DNA of 64,000 nucleotides, taken from contig CAWIFM010000004.1 in NCBI GenBank assembly GCA_963835525.1, forward strand, positions 248,001 through 312,000, given 5' to 3'. Positions within the stretch are counted from its first letter, which is position 1. Each line of letters opens with the position of its first letter. Below are positions 32,786-40,950 of the stretch, one piece after another. The position numbers were made by a program, and so were the translations under genes. The notes beneath the pieces are model-generated. The model worked only from the letters and a program-made list of their open reading frames with translations, did not search any database and had not been told where the DNA came from. Origin of the DNA: DASSUW01 sp963835525 (GTDB taxonomy: Bacteria; Actinomycetota; Thermoleophilia; Solirubrobacterales; Solirubrobacteraceae).

Positions 32786-33617
32786 ATGCCTCGCCGGTCA
32801 GGCCCTCGGTGATCGCCCGGGTGTTGGCGGCGATCGAGTCGATGTACGTGGCGCCGTCCGAGCCCGCCGGACCGAGCGTGTCGGCCCACAGCGGCCGGCC
32901 GACCTTCGCGCCCGTCTCGCGCGCGATCGCCTGCTCGACCTTCGCGTTCACGGAGCTCTCGGCGAAGATCGCCTTCACGTCCTGCTCGCGGATCGTGCGC
33001 ACGAGGTCCGCGACCTCGCCGGCCGACGGCTGCCCGCGCGTGGAGAGCGACGGGATGACGGCGCCGACCACCTCGAGGCCATAACGGCGCGCGTAGGCGC
33101 CCATCGCGTCGTGGGTCGTGACGAGCTTGCGCTGCGCCTCCGGAATCTCGGCGATGCACGCGGCAACGGCGCGGTCGAGCGCGCGCAGCCGCGCCTTGTA
33201 GGCGGCCGCGTCCGTCCCGAGCGCGCGCTCGAGGACGGCGACGGCGGCGATGGCGTTGCGCGGGTCCTGCCACCAGTGCGGGTCGTCGCCCTGAATCAGG
33301 GTCACGACGGGCGCTTCGCCGCCCGCCTCCAGCACCCATTCGTCGACGTCGCCTCCCGAGCGCACCACGAGGTCGGCGTCGGCCAGCGCCTGCAGGTCGT
33401 GCGGGCGGATCTCGTAGTCGTGCGGGTCGGCGTTCGGGGCCAGGAGCCCCACGACCTCGACGTCGTCGCCTGCGACGTTGCGCGCGAGGTCCGCCGCCTG
33501 CGTGGTGGTGGCGACCACGAGCCTGCGGCCGTCTCCCCCGGCGGCCTCGTCCTCGCGGCCGGTGACGGCCGCGACGGCCCCCAGCAGGAGCACCGCGATG
33601 ACGAGGCGGGCGAGCAC
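32766..33617 (-). CDS. znuA: Zinc-binding periplasmic/lipid-side receptor of ABC transporter
   Basis: 283 residues from GTG 33617. Signal-anchor (LVIAVLLLGAVAAV), then a cluster 9 metal receptor: ATTTQAADLARNVAGDDVEV, NADPHDYEIRPHDLQAL with the first His pair, DPHWWQDPRNA (His), a third His in THDAMGAY and FAESSVNAKV near the C-terminus. A long acidic His loop typical of some ZnuA is absent. TAAGCT (33629-33624) ends 6 bases before the start (leaderless). Divergent to zur with a shared Zur box. Confidence 0.9.
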   Translation of the reverse strand: MLARLVIAVLLLGAVAAVTGREDEAAGGDGRRLVVATTTQAADLARNVAGDDVEVVGLLAPNADPHDYEIRPHDLQALADADLVVRSGGDVDEWVLEAGGEAPVVTLIQGDDPHWWQDPRNAIAAVAVLERALGTDAAAYKARLRALDRAVAACIAEIPEAQRKLVTTHDAMGAYARRYGLEVVGAVIPSLSTRGQPSAGEVADLVRTIREQDVKAIFAESSVNAKVEQAIARETGAKVGRPLWADTLGPAGSDGATYIDSIAANTRAITEGLTGEACDVRGL

Positions 33618-33630
33618 TGGCTGAGCTTAC

Positions 33631-33645
33631 TGAAAATCATTCTCG
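33631..33645. promoter_or_regulatory. Zur operator between znuA and zur
   Basis: TGAAAATCATTCTCG is close to the actinobacterial Zur/Fur palindrome TGAAAAT-n-ATTTTCA. It lies in the -35 region of both divergent promoters (minus -10 TAAGCT 33629-33624, plus -10 TACCAT 33662-33667), a position suited to repress both. Confidence 0.75.
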
Positions 33646-33674
33646 TTCGCATTAGAAGCGCTACCATCCGCACT

Positions 33675-34106
33675 GTGAGCTGGACCGATCACGCCCATCG
33701 GGAGCTCTCGCGCGCCGGCCATCGGGCCGGCGGCGCGCGCGAGGAGGTGCTCACCCTGCTCGCCCGCCAGGACTGCTGCCTGAGCGCGCAGGACATCCAC
33801 GACCGGCTGCGCAAACCGGGCGGTAAGGGCGTCGGGCTGGCCAGCGTCTACCGCGCGCTCGACGTGCTGGCACAGCTCAAGCTCGTGCACCGGATCGACG
33901 TCGACGGCGTCGCCTGCTACGAGCCCGCCGACCCCAGCGGCGAGCACCACCACCACGCCATCTGCGACCACTGCGGCAAGATGGACGCCTTCGAGGATCC
34001 CGAGCTGGAGCGCCTGATCGACGGCGTCGGCGAGCGGCTCGGCTACGCGGTCGGCGGGCACGACATCGTGCTCCGCGGCGCCTGCCCGGACTGCTCGGGC
34101 CGGTAG
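33675..34106 (+). CDS. zur: Zinc uptake regulator, Fur family
   Basis: 143 residues from GTG 33675. Winged helix (LSAQDIHDRLRKPGGKGVGLASVYRALDVLAQLKLV), regulatory metal site with GEHHHHAICDHCGKMDAFEDPELE and C-terminal CPDC, so the structural zinc uses two CxxC pairs. It should repress znu genes when zinc is sufficient. TACCAT (33662-33667) ends 7 bases before the GTG, so the transcript is probably leaderless. A hairpin terminator follows directly. Confidence 0.93.
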   Translation: MSWTDHAHRELSRAGHRAGGAREEVLTLLARQDCCLSAQDIHDRLRKPGGKGVGLASVYRALDVLAQLKLVHRIDVDGVACYEPADPSGEHHHHAICDHCGKMDAFEDPELERLIDGVGERLGYAVGGHDIVLRGACPDCSGR

Positions 34107-34128
34107 CGTTCGTGCAGGATCCGAACGC
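34106..34128 (+). terminator. Hairpin after zur
   Basis: GCGTTCG (34106-34112) and CGAACGC (34122-34128) make a 7-bp stem with a 9-base loop right at the zur stop codon. There is no U-tract, as usual at this GC. Confidence 0.5.
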
Positions 34129-34154
34129 CGGGCGGCTACTTTCCACCGCTCGCC

Positions 34155-35809
34155 GTGTTTCAGCTGGTCGTGCGTCGTTCACTCACCCGTAGGCAGGCTC
34201 TGGAGGCCGGTGCTCTCGCCGCCGCCGCCGTCAGCCTCCGCCCCACCATGCCCGCGCTCGCCGCGGACGATCATGTCTTCGAGATGCAACTGGGCGGCGC
34301 GCAGGCGAGAGCCGCCTCCGCCGGCTGGCGGACGACCGGCGTGCTGCGCGCGCCGCGGCGCTTCGACCTGATGGGCCTGGTCTGGGCGCACGGCTCGCAC
34401 GCCGAGGCGCAGCTGCGCGCACGCAAGAGCGGCGGCCGCTGGACGCGCTGGGTGACGCTGCACCCGAGCTCGGCGACCACGGGCCCGACCACGGCCGGCT
34501 GCCCGCGGGCACCGACCCGGCCTTCACCGGCGCCGCCGACGAGTTCCAGCTGCGCCTGCGCGGCGCCCCGCGCGAGCTGCGGGCGCGCTTCGTGCGAGCG
34601 CAGCCGGCCGCGCGCCTGTCGACGCGCCTGGCCCGCCGCGCGCAGGCCGGCGCCCCTCCGGCGATCATCCCGCGCAGCGCGTGGGGCGGCGACAGCGTCC
34701 CGCCGCGCGAGGCGCCGATCTACGGCGAGGTGCAGGTGGCGTTCGTCCACCACACGGTGACCGCCAACGACTACACGCCCGAGGAGTCGCCCGGGATCGT
34801 GCTCGCGATCGCCCGCTACCACCGCAACTCGCAGGGCTGGAACGACATCGGCTACCAGTTCCTGGTCGACAAGTACGGGCAGATCTTCGAGGGCCGCGCG
34901 GGCGGAGTCGACCAGGCCGTGGTCGGCGCGCAGGCCCAGGGCTGGAACAGCACGTCGACGGGCATCGCCTGCCTCGGCGACTTCACCTCGATCGCCCAGA
35001 CGCCCGAGGGCATGGACGCGCTCGCGCGCCTGATCGGCTGGAAGCTCTCCGTCCACGGCGTCCCGACGACCGGCGAGGTGGTCGTCGTCTCGGCGGGCGG
35101 CGAGACCAACCGCTACCCGGCCGGCACGCCGGTCACCTTCCAGCGCATCTCCGGCCACCGCGACGGCAACAACACGAGCTGCCCGGGCAACCTGCTCTAC
35201 GCGCAGCTCGAGCAGCTCCGGACCGCCGCCGCCCAGTTCGCCGGCCCGGCCTCGGGCATCACGATCTACGCACCGAAGGAGGTGCGCGGCGTCCAGACCG
35301 TCGAGATCTCGGGCTCGCTGCGCTTCCCGGACGGCTCGCCGGCCGACGGCGCCGCGCTCACCGTCGAGTACCTGCCGGCCGTGGCGGGCGCCGCCTGGCG
35401 CAGCGTGGCCACGGCCGTGGCGGGCTTCGACGGCAGCTGGCGCACCAGCTCCGAGCTGGCGGGCAGCGGCAGCCTGCGCGCCGTCTTCGCCGGCGACGGC
35501 ACGCGCGCCCGGCTCGCGTCGCCGCCGCGCAAGATCACCGTCCTGGCCCGGCTCAACCTCACGCTCAACCGCAACCGGATCCGGCTCGGCAGCCGCGTGC
35601 GAGCGCGCGGGTCCGCCGATCCGGCCACCCAGGTGCGGCTCATGCTCGACGTGCGCAGCCGGCGCCGCTGGGTGCGGGCGCGCACCCGTCTCGTGCGGGT
35701 GCGGCGTGGCGCCTACAACACCGTCGTGCGCCCGCGCGGGCGCGGGAAGTACCGCGTGACCGTGCAGGTCGGCGGCATCAAGCGGCACCGCACGCTCAAG
35801 GTCTTCTGA
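34155..35809 (+). pseudogene. Tat-exported N-acetylmuramoyl-L-alanine amidase, one frameshift
   Basis: A twin-arginine-type signal (RRSLTRRQALEAGALAAAA) starts at GTG 34155 or GTG 34170. The N-terminal beta domain (FDLMGLVWAHGSHAEAQLRA) changes frame near 34461-34467: restoring one missing base gives ELGDHGPDHGRLPAGTDPAF, which continues in frame to 35809 (551 residues). The amidase_2/PGRP domain has VAFVHHTVTANDY, NDIGYQFLVDKYG and ISGHRDGNNTSCPGN, with the zinc His/His and Cys intact. The C-terminus is two Ig/CBM-like beta repeats (VEISGSLRFPDGSP, LNRNRIRLGSRVRARG). Role: peptidoglycan cleavage. The frame break may be a sequencing error. Confidence 0.85.
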
Positions 35810-36380
35810 TCCCGACCAGCCGCGCGCCGGTGGCCGGAAGGTCGCCGGCCGCGATCTGCGCCTCCTCCTCCGCGCGCACGTTGGTCGGCATGTTCCAGCG
35901 ATAGAGGTACGGGCCGCGCACCGGCTCGCCGAGCTCGAAGTACGGCTGCAGCGCGTCGCGCAGGCGCGCGAGCGCATGCATGTGGTCGAGGTGGGCCAGC
36001 GCCGCTTCAGGGTGGCCGCTGCGATCGAGCCACCAGCGGGCGGCGCGCTCGTCGACGCGCGCGAAGTCGACCTCGTCGACGACGAGCACGCCGCCGGGCC
36101 GCACGAGCGCGCCGAGCCGCGCGCACGACTCCCCGAGCGGCTCGACGTGGTGCAACGAGACGACGGCAACCGCCGCGTCGAAGGGCGGCTCGTCGAGCTC
36201 CTGCAGGGCCACGCGCCTGACGGCGGGCGACTCGGAGCCCGGGTCGATCGCGACGACGTCGTAGCCGGCGGCCGTGAGCGCCCCGGCGAGCGTCCCGTCG
36301 CCCGCCCCGATCTCGAGCACGCGGGCGGGCGGAGGCGGCAGGGCGGAGCGGACGAACGCGATGACGTCGGTGGTGGGCAT
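35796..36380 (-). CDS. SAM-dependent methyltransferase (class I)
   Basis: 194 residues. Motif I ARVLEIGAGDGTLAGAL (~20-36), post-I acidic end VVAIDPGS (~48), FDAAVAVVSLHHVEPLG (~70) and the VRPGGVLVVDEVD motif (~95) define a Methyltransf_11/25 fold. Substrate unknown. The ATG 36380 was chosen because TAACCT (36394-36389) lies 8 bases upstream. The end overlaps the convergent amidase gene by 14 bases. Confidence 0.8.
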   Translation of the reverse strand: MPTTDVIAFVRSALPPPPARVLEIGAGDGTLAGALTAAGYDVVAIDPGSESPAVRRVALQELDEPPFDAAVAVVSLHHVEPLGESCARLGALVRPGGVLVVDEVDFARVDERAARWWLDRSGHPEAALAHLDHMHALARLRDALQPYFELGEPVRGPYLYRWNMPTNVRAEEEAQIAAGDLPATGARLVGIRRP

Positions 36381-36388
36381 CGCCGGCG

Positions 36389-36394
36389 AGGTTA
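36389..36394 (-). promoter_or_regulatory. -10 element of leaderless promoter (methyltransferase)
   Basis: TAACCT on the minus strand, 8 bases before the ATG at 36380. Confidence 0.4.
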
Positions 36395-36443
36395 GGGAAT
36401 CCCCCGATGCGCGGCGGGCGGGTCGCGAACGAGGATTCGTCGC

Positions 36444-37817
36444 ATGCTGAACCCCGCCCGCGCTCTCCCCGCCGCCGACCCCCGCATCGGACGCCTCGTC
36501 GTCGGCCCCTCCGACTCGAACTGGGACGAGGCCCGCCGTCCCTGGAACCTCGCCAAGGACCAGCAGCCCGCGTTCGTGGCCTTCCCCGAGACCGCCGAGG
36601 ACGTCGTCGCCATCGTCGACCACGCGCGCGCCAACGGGCTGCGCGTCGCCCCGCAGGGCACCGGCCACAACGCCGGCCCGCTCGGCGACCTCGCCGACAG
36701 CATCCTGCTCAGCACCTCGCGCATGAAGGGCGTCGAGATCGACGTCGAGGGCCGCCGCGCCCGCGTGGCCGCCGGCACGCTTTGGCTCGAGGTCACCGAG
36801 CCCGCCTCCGAGCACGGCCTCGCCCCGCTGGCCGGCTCCTCGCCCGATGTCGGCGTCGTCGGCTACAGCCTCGGCGGCGGCGTCAGCTGGCTCGGCCGCA
36901 AGCACGGCCTGTCCGCCAACAGCGTGGTCGCCATCGAGATCGTGACCGCCGACGGGCGTCTGCGCCGCGTCGACCACGACAACGAGCCCGACCTGTTCTG
37001 GGCGCTGCGCGGCGGCGGAGGCAGCTTCGGCGTGGTCACCGCCATGGAGATCGCGCTGTATCCCGTGCCCGAGCTCTACGCCGGCGCCATGTGGTGGCCG
37101 TGGGAGCGCGCCGCTGAGGTCATGCACGCGTGGCGCGAGTGGACGCTCACGGTGCCGGACGAGGTGACCTCCTCGGCCCGCATCATGCAGATCCCGCCGA
37201 TCCCCGAGATCCCCGAGTTCCTGCGCGGCCGTAACTTCGTGACGATCGACGCCGCGATCCTCGGCGACCGCGCCTTCGGCGCCGAGGCGGTCCAGGCGCT
37301 GCGCGACCTCGGGCCCGAGATCGACACCTTCGACATGGTGCCGCCGGTCGCGTTGTCGCGCCTGCACAACGACCCCGAGGAGCCGATGCCGGTCATGACC
37401 GAGCACCGGCTGCTGGCCGACCTGCCGGCCGAGGCGATCGAAGCGTTCCTGGCGGTCGCCGGCCCGGAGTCGGGCTCCACGCTGATGATGGCCGAGATCC
37501 GCCATCTCGGCGGCGCGCTGCGCGAGATCCGGCCCGGCCACGGCGCGCTCGCCACGCTCGAGGCCGCGTACCTGTTCTTCGGCGGCGGCCTCGCGGCCTC
37601 GCCGGAGATGGTCGCGGGCCTGCAGACGGCGCTGCCGGTCTACAAGGACGCGATGGCCGAGTGGGACGCGGGCCGCGGCTACCTCAACTTCGAGGAGACC
37701 GCCGGCTCACACACGTTCTACGACGAGGTCACCCACCGTCACCTGCGGCGCGTCAAGACGCAGGTCGACCCGGGCGACATCTTCATGTCCAACCACCCGA
37801 TCGCTCCCGCGGAGTAG
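36444..37817 (+). CDS. FAD-linked oxidoreductase (berberine-bridge type)
   Basis: 457 residues of the FAD_binding_4 plus BBE architecture. PQGTGHNAGPLGDLADS (~72) supplies the His used for covalent FAD attachment in relatives; VGVVGYSLGGGVSWLGRKHG (~137) is the second FAD loop, with Ser where bicovalent enzymes have Cys. WALRGGGGSFGVVTAMEI (~190) and the C-terminal BBE segment YLNFEET (~418) are intact. So FAD is probably attached through one bond only. Substrates in this family are sugars, alkaloids or polyketides; nothing nearby decides. Confidence 0.85.
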   Translation: MLNPARALPAADPRIGRLVVGPSDSNWDEARRPWNLAKDQQPAFVAFPETAEDVVAIVDHARANGLRVAPQGTGHNAGPLGDLADSILLSTSRMKGVEIDVEGRRARVAAGTLWLEVTEPASEHGLAPLAGSSPDVGVVGYSLGGGVSWLGRKHGLSANSVVAIEIVTADGRLRRVDHDNEPDLFWALRGGGGSFGVVTAMEIALYPVPELYAGAMWWPWERAAEVMHAWREWTLTVPDEVTSSARIMQIPPIPEIPEFLRGRNFVTIDAAILGDRAFGAEAVQALRDLGPEIDTFDMVPPVALSRLHNDPEEPMPVMTEHRLLADLPAEAIEAFLAVAGPESGSTLMMAEIRHLGGALREIRPGHGALATLEAAYLFFGGGLAASPEMVAGLQTALPVYKDAMAEWDAGRGYLNFEETAGSHTFYDEVTHRHLRRVKTQVDPGDIFMSNHPIAPAE

Positions 37818-37818
37818 C

Positions 37819-38817
37819 TCACTTCCGTTCTTTGAGCCAGTCCGTGACCTTTTCCGCGGCGTCGCCGACCTTCTCGTTCGCCTTGGCGACGGTGGCGTCG
37901 ACGTCCTTGAAGAAGCCGCGGAAGCGCTCCTCATAGTGATTTGCCGCGTCCTTGGCCTCGGCGCGGGGGCTCACCGGGTCCCCGCGCCGGACGTACTCGC
38001 CGCCCATGATGCGGTCGTAGTCGCCTGAGCGCACCCACTCCATGATCTGCGTGACGCGCCGCACGGGCGCGGCGTGGGTCTGGCCGAGCTCGGTGCGCAG
38101 GCGCGACAGCCGGTCCCAGCCGGGCTCGACCGTCTCGTAGTCGCCGGCCTGCTTGAGGAAGCTGTCGAGGTTCAGCTTCTTGGACTTGATGCCGCCGGCG
38201 AGCACCATCAGCGTCCGGCACGTGACGAGCGGGTCGCGGTTGACGAGCGTCGCCGCGCGGTCGCAGCTCAGCTCGGAGGCGCGGAACCACTCGAGCAGCG
38301 CGAGCCTGACCGCGATGAGCGGGAGCCCGGTCATCAGCGGCAGGCGGCTGAAGCTGATGTTGAGCAGGATCATCAGCGCCGTCCGGTACATCACGTGCTC
38401 GGAGAGGATGTGGCCGGCCTCGTGGCCCAGCACCGTCCGTATCTCGTGCTCGTCGAGCAGCTCATAGGCGCGCGAGTTGACGAGCACGATCGGCTTGTCG
38501 GCGCCGATCGCCGCCGCGTTGGCGATCGGGAACTGCGTCAGGTAGAGGTCCGGGATCTCGGGAAGGTCGAGCCGCGCGCAGGAGGCGCGATGGGCGGCCC
38601 ACAGGTCCGGGATCTGGTCGGGGCCGAGCTTGACGGAGCCGGAGAGGAGGATCTGGCGCAGCGCCCGCTCGTAGCCGAACTCGATCAGCTTCTTCACGAC
38701 CAGGTCGAGCATCGGGATGGACTGGAGCGCGGCGGTGGCGGCGCGGTCGGCGGGATGCTCGTACGCCTTCGGGGAGATGTCCTTGAGGCGCTGATCCTCG
38801 GGAAGCGGGTCCGTCAT
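37819..38817 (-). CDS. M48 family metalloprotease with acidic/helical tail
   Basis: 332 residues. The zinc motif is VLGHEAGHILSEH (~145), followed by a hydrophobic stretch (TALMILLNISFSRLPLMTGLPLI) and the ASELSCDRAATLV motif (~205), where the third ligand Glu lies. The N-terminal half (ALQSIPMLDLVVKKLIEFGYERALRQILL) matches a group of actinobacterial M48 peptidases. The start MTDPLPEDQRL (38817) is supported by TAGCTT (38831-38826), 8 bases upstream and overlapping the stop of the DUF3052 gene. Confidence 0.85.
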   Translation of the reverse strand: MTDPLPEDQRLKDISPKAYEHPADRAATAALQSIPMLDLVVKKLIEFGYERALRQILLSGSVKLGPDQIPDLWAAHRASCARLDLPEIPDLYLTQFPIANAAAIGADKPIVLVNSRAYELLDEHEIRTVLGHEAGHILSEHVMYRTALMILLNISFSRLPLMTGLPLIAVRLALLEWFRASELSCDRAATLVNRDPLVTCRTLMVLAGGIKSKKLNLDSFLKQAGDYETVEPGWDRLSRLRTELGQTHAAPVRRVTQIMEWVRSGDYDRIMGGEYVRRGDPVSPRAEAKDAANHYEERFRGFFKDVDATVAKANEKVGDAAEKVTDWLKERK

Positions 38818-38825
38818 GAGTAATG

Positions 38826-38831
38826 AAGCTA
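38826..38831 (-). promoter_or_regulatory. -10 element of leaderless promoter (M48 protease)
   Basis: TAGCTT on the minus strand, 8 bases before ATG 38817. It includes the TAG stop of the upstream DUF3052 gene, so the protease gene has its own promoter despite the close spacing. Confidence 0.45.
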
Positions 38832-39227
38832 GCGGTCCTTCAGCCTGATCACCAGCCGCAGCCCGGACCACTTTTCGTCCAGCGCCGCGACCTTGTTGTC
38901 CACCAGCCGGTTGGCGAGCGCCAGCTCACGCACCACGTCCTCCGTGAGGTCCGTCGGGGCCTTCGAGGCGCGCTTCGGCCACGCGATCCACAGGCCGGCG
39001 GCGGGCTCCATGGCGGCGCGCAGCTTGGGCATCCGCCGCGCCAGGTCGGCGCGCTCGGTGTGGAAGGAGACGATCACGTCCGCCTTCCCGCGCACGGCCC
39101 TCCCCACCTTCACGTCATCCGGAAGATCGAGCTCGAACGGTTCCGGCGCAGACAGCAGCAGCAGCCGGTGCCCCGGCTTGATGCCGAGCTTCTTCGGCAG
39201 CGGCGTTCCGGAATAACCGGCGGCCAT
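38829..39227 (-). CDS. DUF3052 family protein
   Basis: 132 residues. GYSGTPLPKKLGIKPGHRLLLL, DVIVSFHTERADLARRMPKL and GLWIAWPKRASKAPTDLTED are the hallmarks of DUF3052, an actinobacterial family of unknown function. It lies upstream of the M48 protease gene on the same strand. Confidence 0.85.
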   Translation of the reverse strand: MAAGYSGTPLPKKLGIKPGHRLLLLSAPEPFELDLPDDVKVGRAVRGKADVIVSFHTERADLARRMPKLRAAMEPAAGLWIAWPKRASKAPTDLTEDVVRELALANRLVDNKVAALDEKWSGLRLVIRLKDR

Positions 39228-39291
39228 TGCCTCTCAGCATGACGTAGTGGAAGGATCGGCCGAGCCGGAAATGTCAGACAAGGAGAAGCCC

Positions 39292-40449
39292 ATGAGCAGA
39301 CGCTGGTGCCTGCCGCTCGCCGCGGCCGCGACGATCGCGTTCGCCGCGCCGGCGAGCGCCCACCACGGGATCGACGTCGACGTGATCGCCAAGAAGCTCG
39401 ACAACCCGCGTCACGTGGCGGTCGCGAAGGACGGTGACGTGTATGTCGCCGAATCGGGTCGCGGCGGCAACCACGCCACGGCGAAGTCGTGCTTCGACAG
39501 CGCGGAGGGCTTCGCGTGCACGGGCCGGACCGGCGCGATCACGCGGATCGGCCGCTGGGGCCAGGAGCGGGTCGTCAAGGGCCTCGCCTCGTTCGCGCCC
39601 GAAGGCGGCAACAACGCGATCGGCCCGCACGGCGTCTACGTCGACGGCAGGGACGTGTACTTCACCAACGGCGGCCCGACCGGGCCGACGCGCGGCGCCC
39701 CGCCCGGGGTGCTCGTCCTGCGTGACCCGACGCTCGTCGCCGAGGACCCGATCTCGGCGCTCTACGGCAGGCTGTTCAGGGTCAAGTCGCACGACCGCAT
39801 CGTGCCGATCGCCGACGCCTGGGCCTTCGAGAACCGCTTCAACCCGGACGCGCAGGTCGGCAACCCGATCGTCGACAGCAACCCGGTCGACGTGCTCGTC
39901 GACCACGGCCGCTACGTGATGGCCGACGCGGGCGGCAACAGCGTCATCCGCACCGACCACCGCGGTCGGCTCGAGGCGCTCAGCATCTTCCCGAACATCC
40001 CGAAGCCGCACCCGTTCATCCCGGGCGCGATCGTCCCGATGCAGGCGGTCCCGACCGGCGTGGTCGAGGGCCCGGACGGCTTCTACTACGTCAGCCAGCT
40101 CACCGGCTTCCCGTTCCCGGCCGGCGAGGCGAGCGTGTTCCGCGTCAACCCGCGGACCGGCGCGTACACCGTCTACGCGACCGGCTTCACGATGGCGATG
40201 GATCTCGACTTCGGCGACGACGGGACGCTGTACGTGCTCGAGCTCGACAGCGACAACATCCTCGGCGGCAGCACCGACGGCGGCATCTGGACCGTGTCCA
40301 AGCGCGGGGTCAAGCGCAAGCTCTCCCTGCCCGCGGGCACGCTCACGGAGCCGGGCGGACTCGCCGTCGGACGCCACGACCAGCTCTACGTGTCCAACCG
40401 CTCGCGCACGGCCGGCAAGGGCGAGGTGCTGCGGATCGACCTGGACTAA
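39292..40449 (+). CDS. ScyD/ScyE family exported beta-propeller protein
   Basis: 385 residues. Signal peptide (CLPLAAAATIAFAAPASAHH), then NHL-like blades: VIAKKLDNPRHVAVAKDGDV, VYVAESGRGG, GPHGVYVDGRDVYFTNGG, VVEGPDGFYYVSQLTG. ScyD/ScyE proteins were named from the cyanobacterial scytonemin cluster; most homologues elsewhere have unknown function. The ATG 39292 has a canonical Shine-Dalgarno (AAGGAG, 39280-39285). No other scytonemin genes are present. Confidence 0.85.
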   Translation: MSRRWCLPLAAAATIAFAAPASAHHGIDVDVIAKKLDNPRHVAVAKDGDVYVAESGRGGNHATAKSCFDSAEGFACTGRTGAITRIGRWGQERVVKGLASFAPEGGNNAIGPHGVYVDGRDVYFTNGGPTGPTRGAPPGVLVLRDPTLVAEDPISALYGRLFRVKSHDRIVPIADAWAFENRFNPDAQVGNPIVDSNPVDVLVDHGRYVMADAGGNSVIRTDHRGRLEALSIFPNIPKPHPFIPGAIVPMQAVPTGVVEGPDGFYYVSQLTGFPFPAGEASVFRVNPRTGAYTVYATGFTMAMDLDFGDDGTLYVLELDSDNILGGSTDGGIWTVSKRGVKRKLSLPAGTLTEPGGLAVGRHDQLYVSNRSRTAGKGEVLRIDLD

Positions 40450-40476
40450 GGGGTCTTCGACACGGAGTAAGGGTTC

Positions 40477-40492
40477 AGCGCCGTAAGGCGCT
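40477..40492 (+). terminator. Hairpin terminator after ScyD/E-like gene
   Basis: AGCGCC-GTAA-GGCGCT: a perfect 6-bp stem with a GNRA-type tetraloop, 28 bases after the stop codon. Confidence 0.55.
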
Positions 40493-40515
40493 CCATCCTG
40501 CCGATGTGAGGGCGT

Positions 40516-40539
40516 GGATCTCAGTCCATTCTGGGATCC
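40516..40539 (+). promoter_or_regulatory. Hairpin/operator abutting the ParB-like start codon
   Basis: GGATCTCAG (40516-40524) pairs with CTGGGATCC (40531-40539), 9 bp with one G-U pair and a 6-base loop. It ends on the base before the ATG at 40540. It could be a translational block or a dyad operator. A further GGATCC occurs 14 bases inside the gene. Confidence 0.35.
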
Positions 40540-40950
40540 ATGCTCCTCACCGGATCCCCACAGATGGACGCCGAGCGCGCCTTCGCCAGGGAGCGCCGCG
40601 CCGGCCGCCGCGCCGCGCTGACCCGCCGCAGCGGGCGCCTGAGGGTGTACGACGAGACGCAGCGGCGCACGAGCGGCATCCCCGTGCGGCTCGAGATCCC
40701 GGTCGACGCGATCGCCGGCACGGTCGAGCCCAGCCGCGCCGCGATGTTCGATTGCGCGTTCCGGCCCGGCAAGCTCGCCCGGACCCGCTGGGAGCGGGTG
40801 TGGATGGCCGAGCACCGCGGCACGGTGCTGCCGCCGATCAGCGTCGTGCGCGTCCGCGACGGCTACGCCGTGCGCGACGGGCACCACCGCGTGTCGGTGG
40901 CGAGGGCGCGGGGCGCCCTCACCATCGACGCCGCGGTCGAGGCCGGCTAG
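40540..40950 (+). CDS. ParB-N-like (Srx fold) protein
   Basis: 136 residues. The end of the protein (TVLPPISVVRVRDGYAVRDGHHRVSVARARG) is the ParB/Srx nuclease-like fold with the DGHHR catalytic-type motif, preceded by IPVDAIAGTVEPSRAAMFD. Relatives include CTPase switches and many uncharacterised proteins in actinobacteria. It is too short to be chromosome-partition ParB and has no HTH. A start at ATG 40564 (MDAERAFARE) is also possible. The stop overlaps the convergent hydrolase gene stop. Confidence 0.65.
   Translation: MLLTGSPQMDAERAFARERRAGRRAALTRRSGRLRVYDETQRRTSGIPVRLEIPVDAIAGTVEPSRAAMFDCAFRPGKLARTRWERVWMAEHRGTVLPPISVVRVRDGYAVRDGHHRVSVARARGALTIDAAVEAG

Noticed and set aside
34450..34465. 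GGGTGACGCTGCACCC inside the amidase gene resembles the 52.5 kb repeat
   Set aside because: The loop is 6 bases, not 8, and it encodes a conserved part of the protein; probably chance, although it is at the frameshift and could have promoted a sequencing error.
39292..40449. Scytonemin biosynthesis cluster suggested by the ScyD/E-like protein
   Set aside because: No scyA, scyB or scyC homologue is nearby; ScyD/E-like propellers are common in unrelated bacteria.
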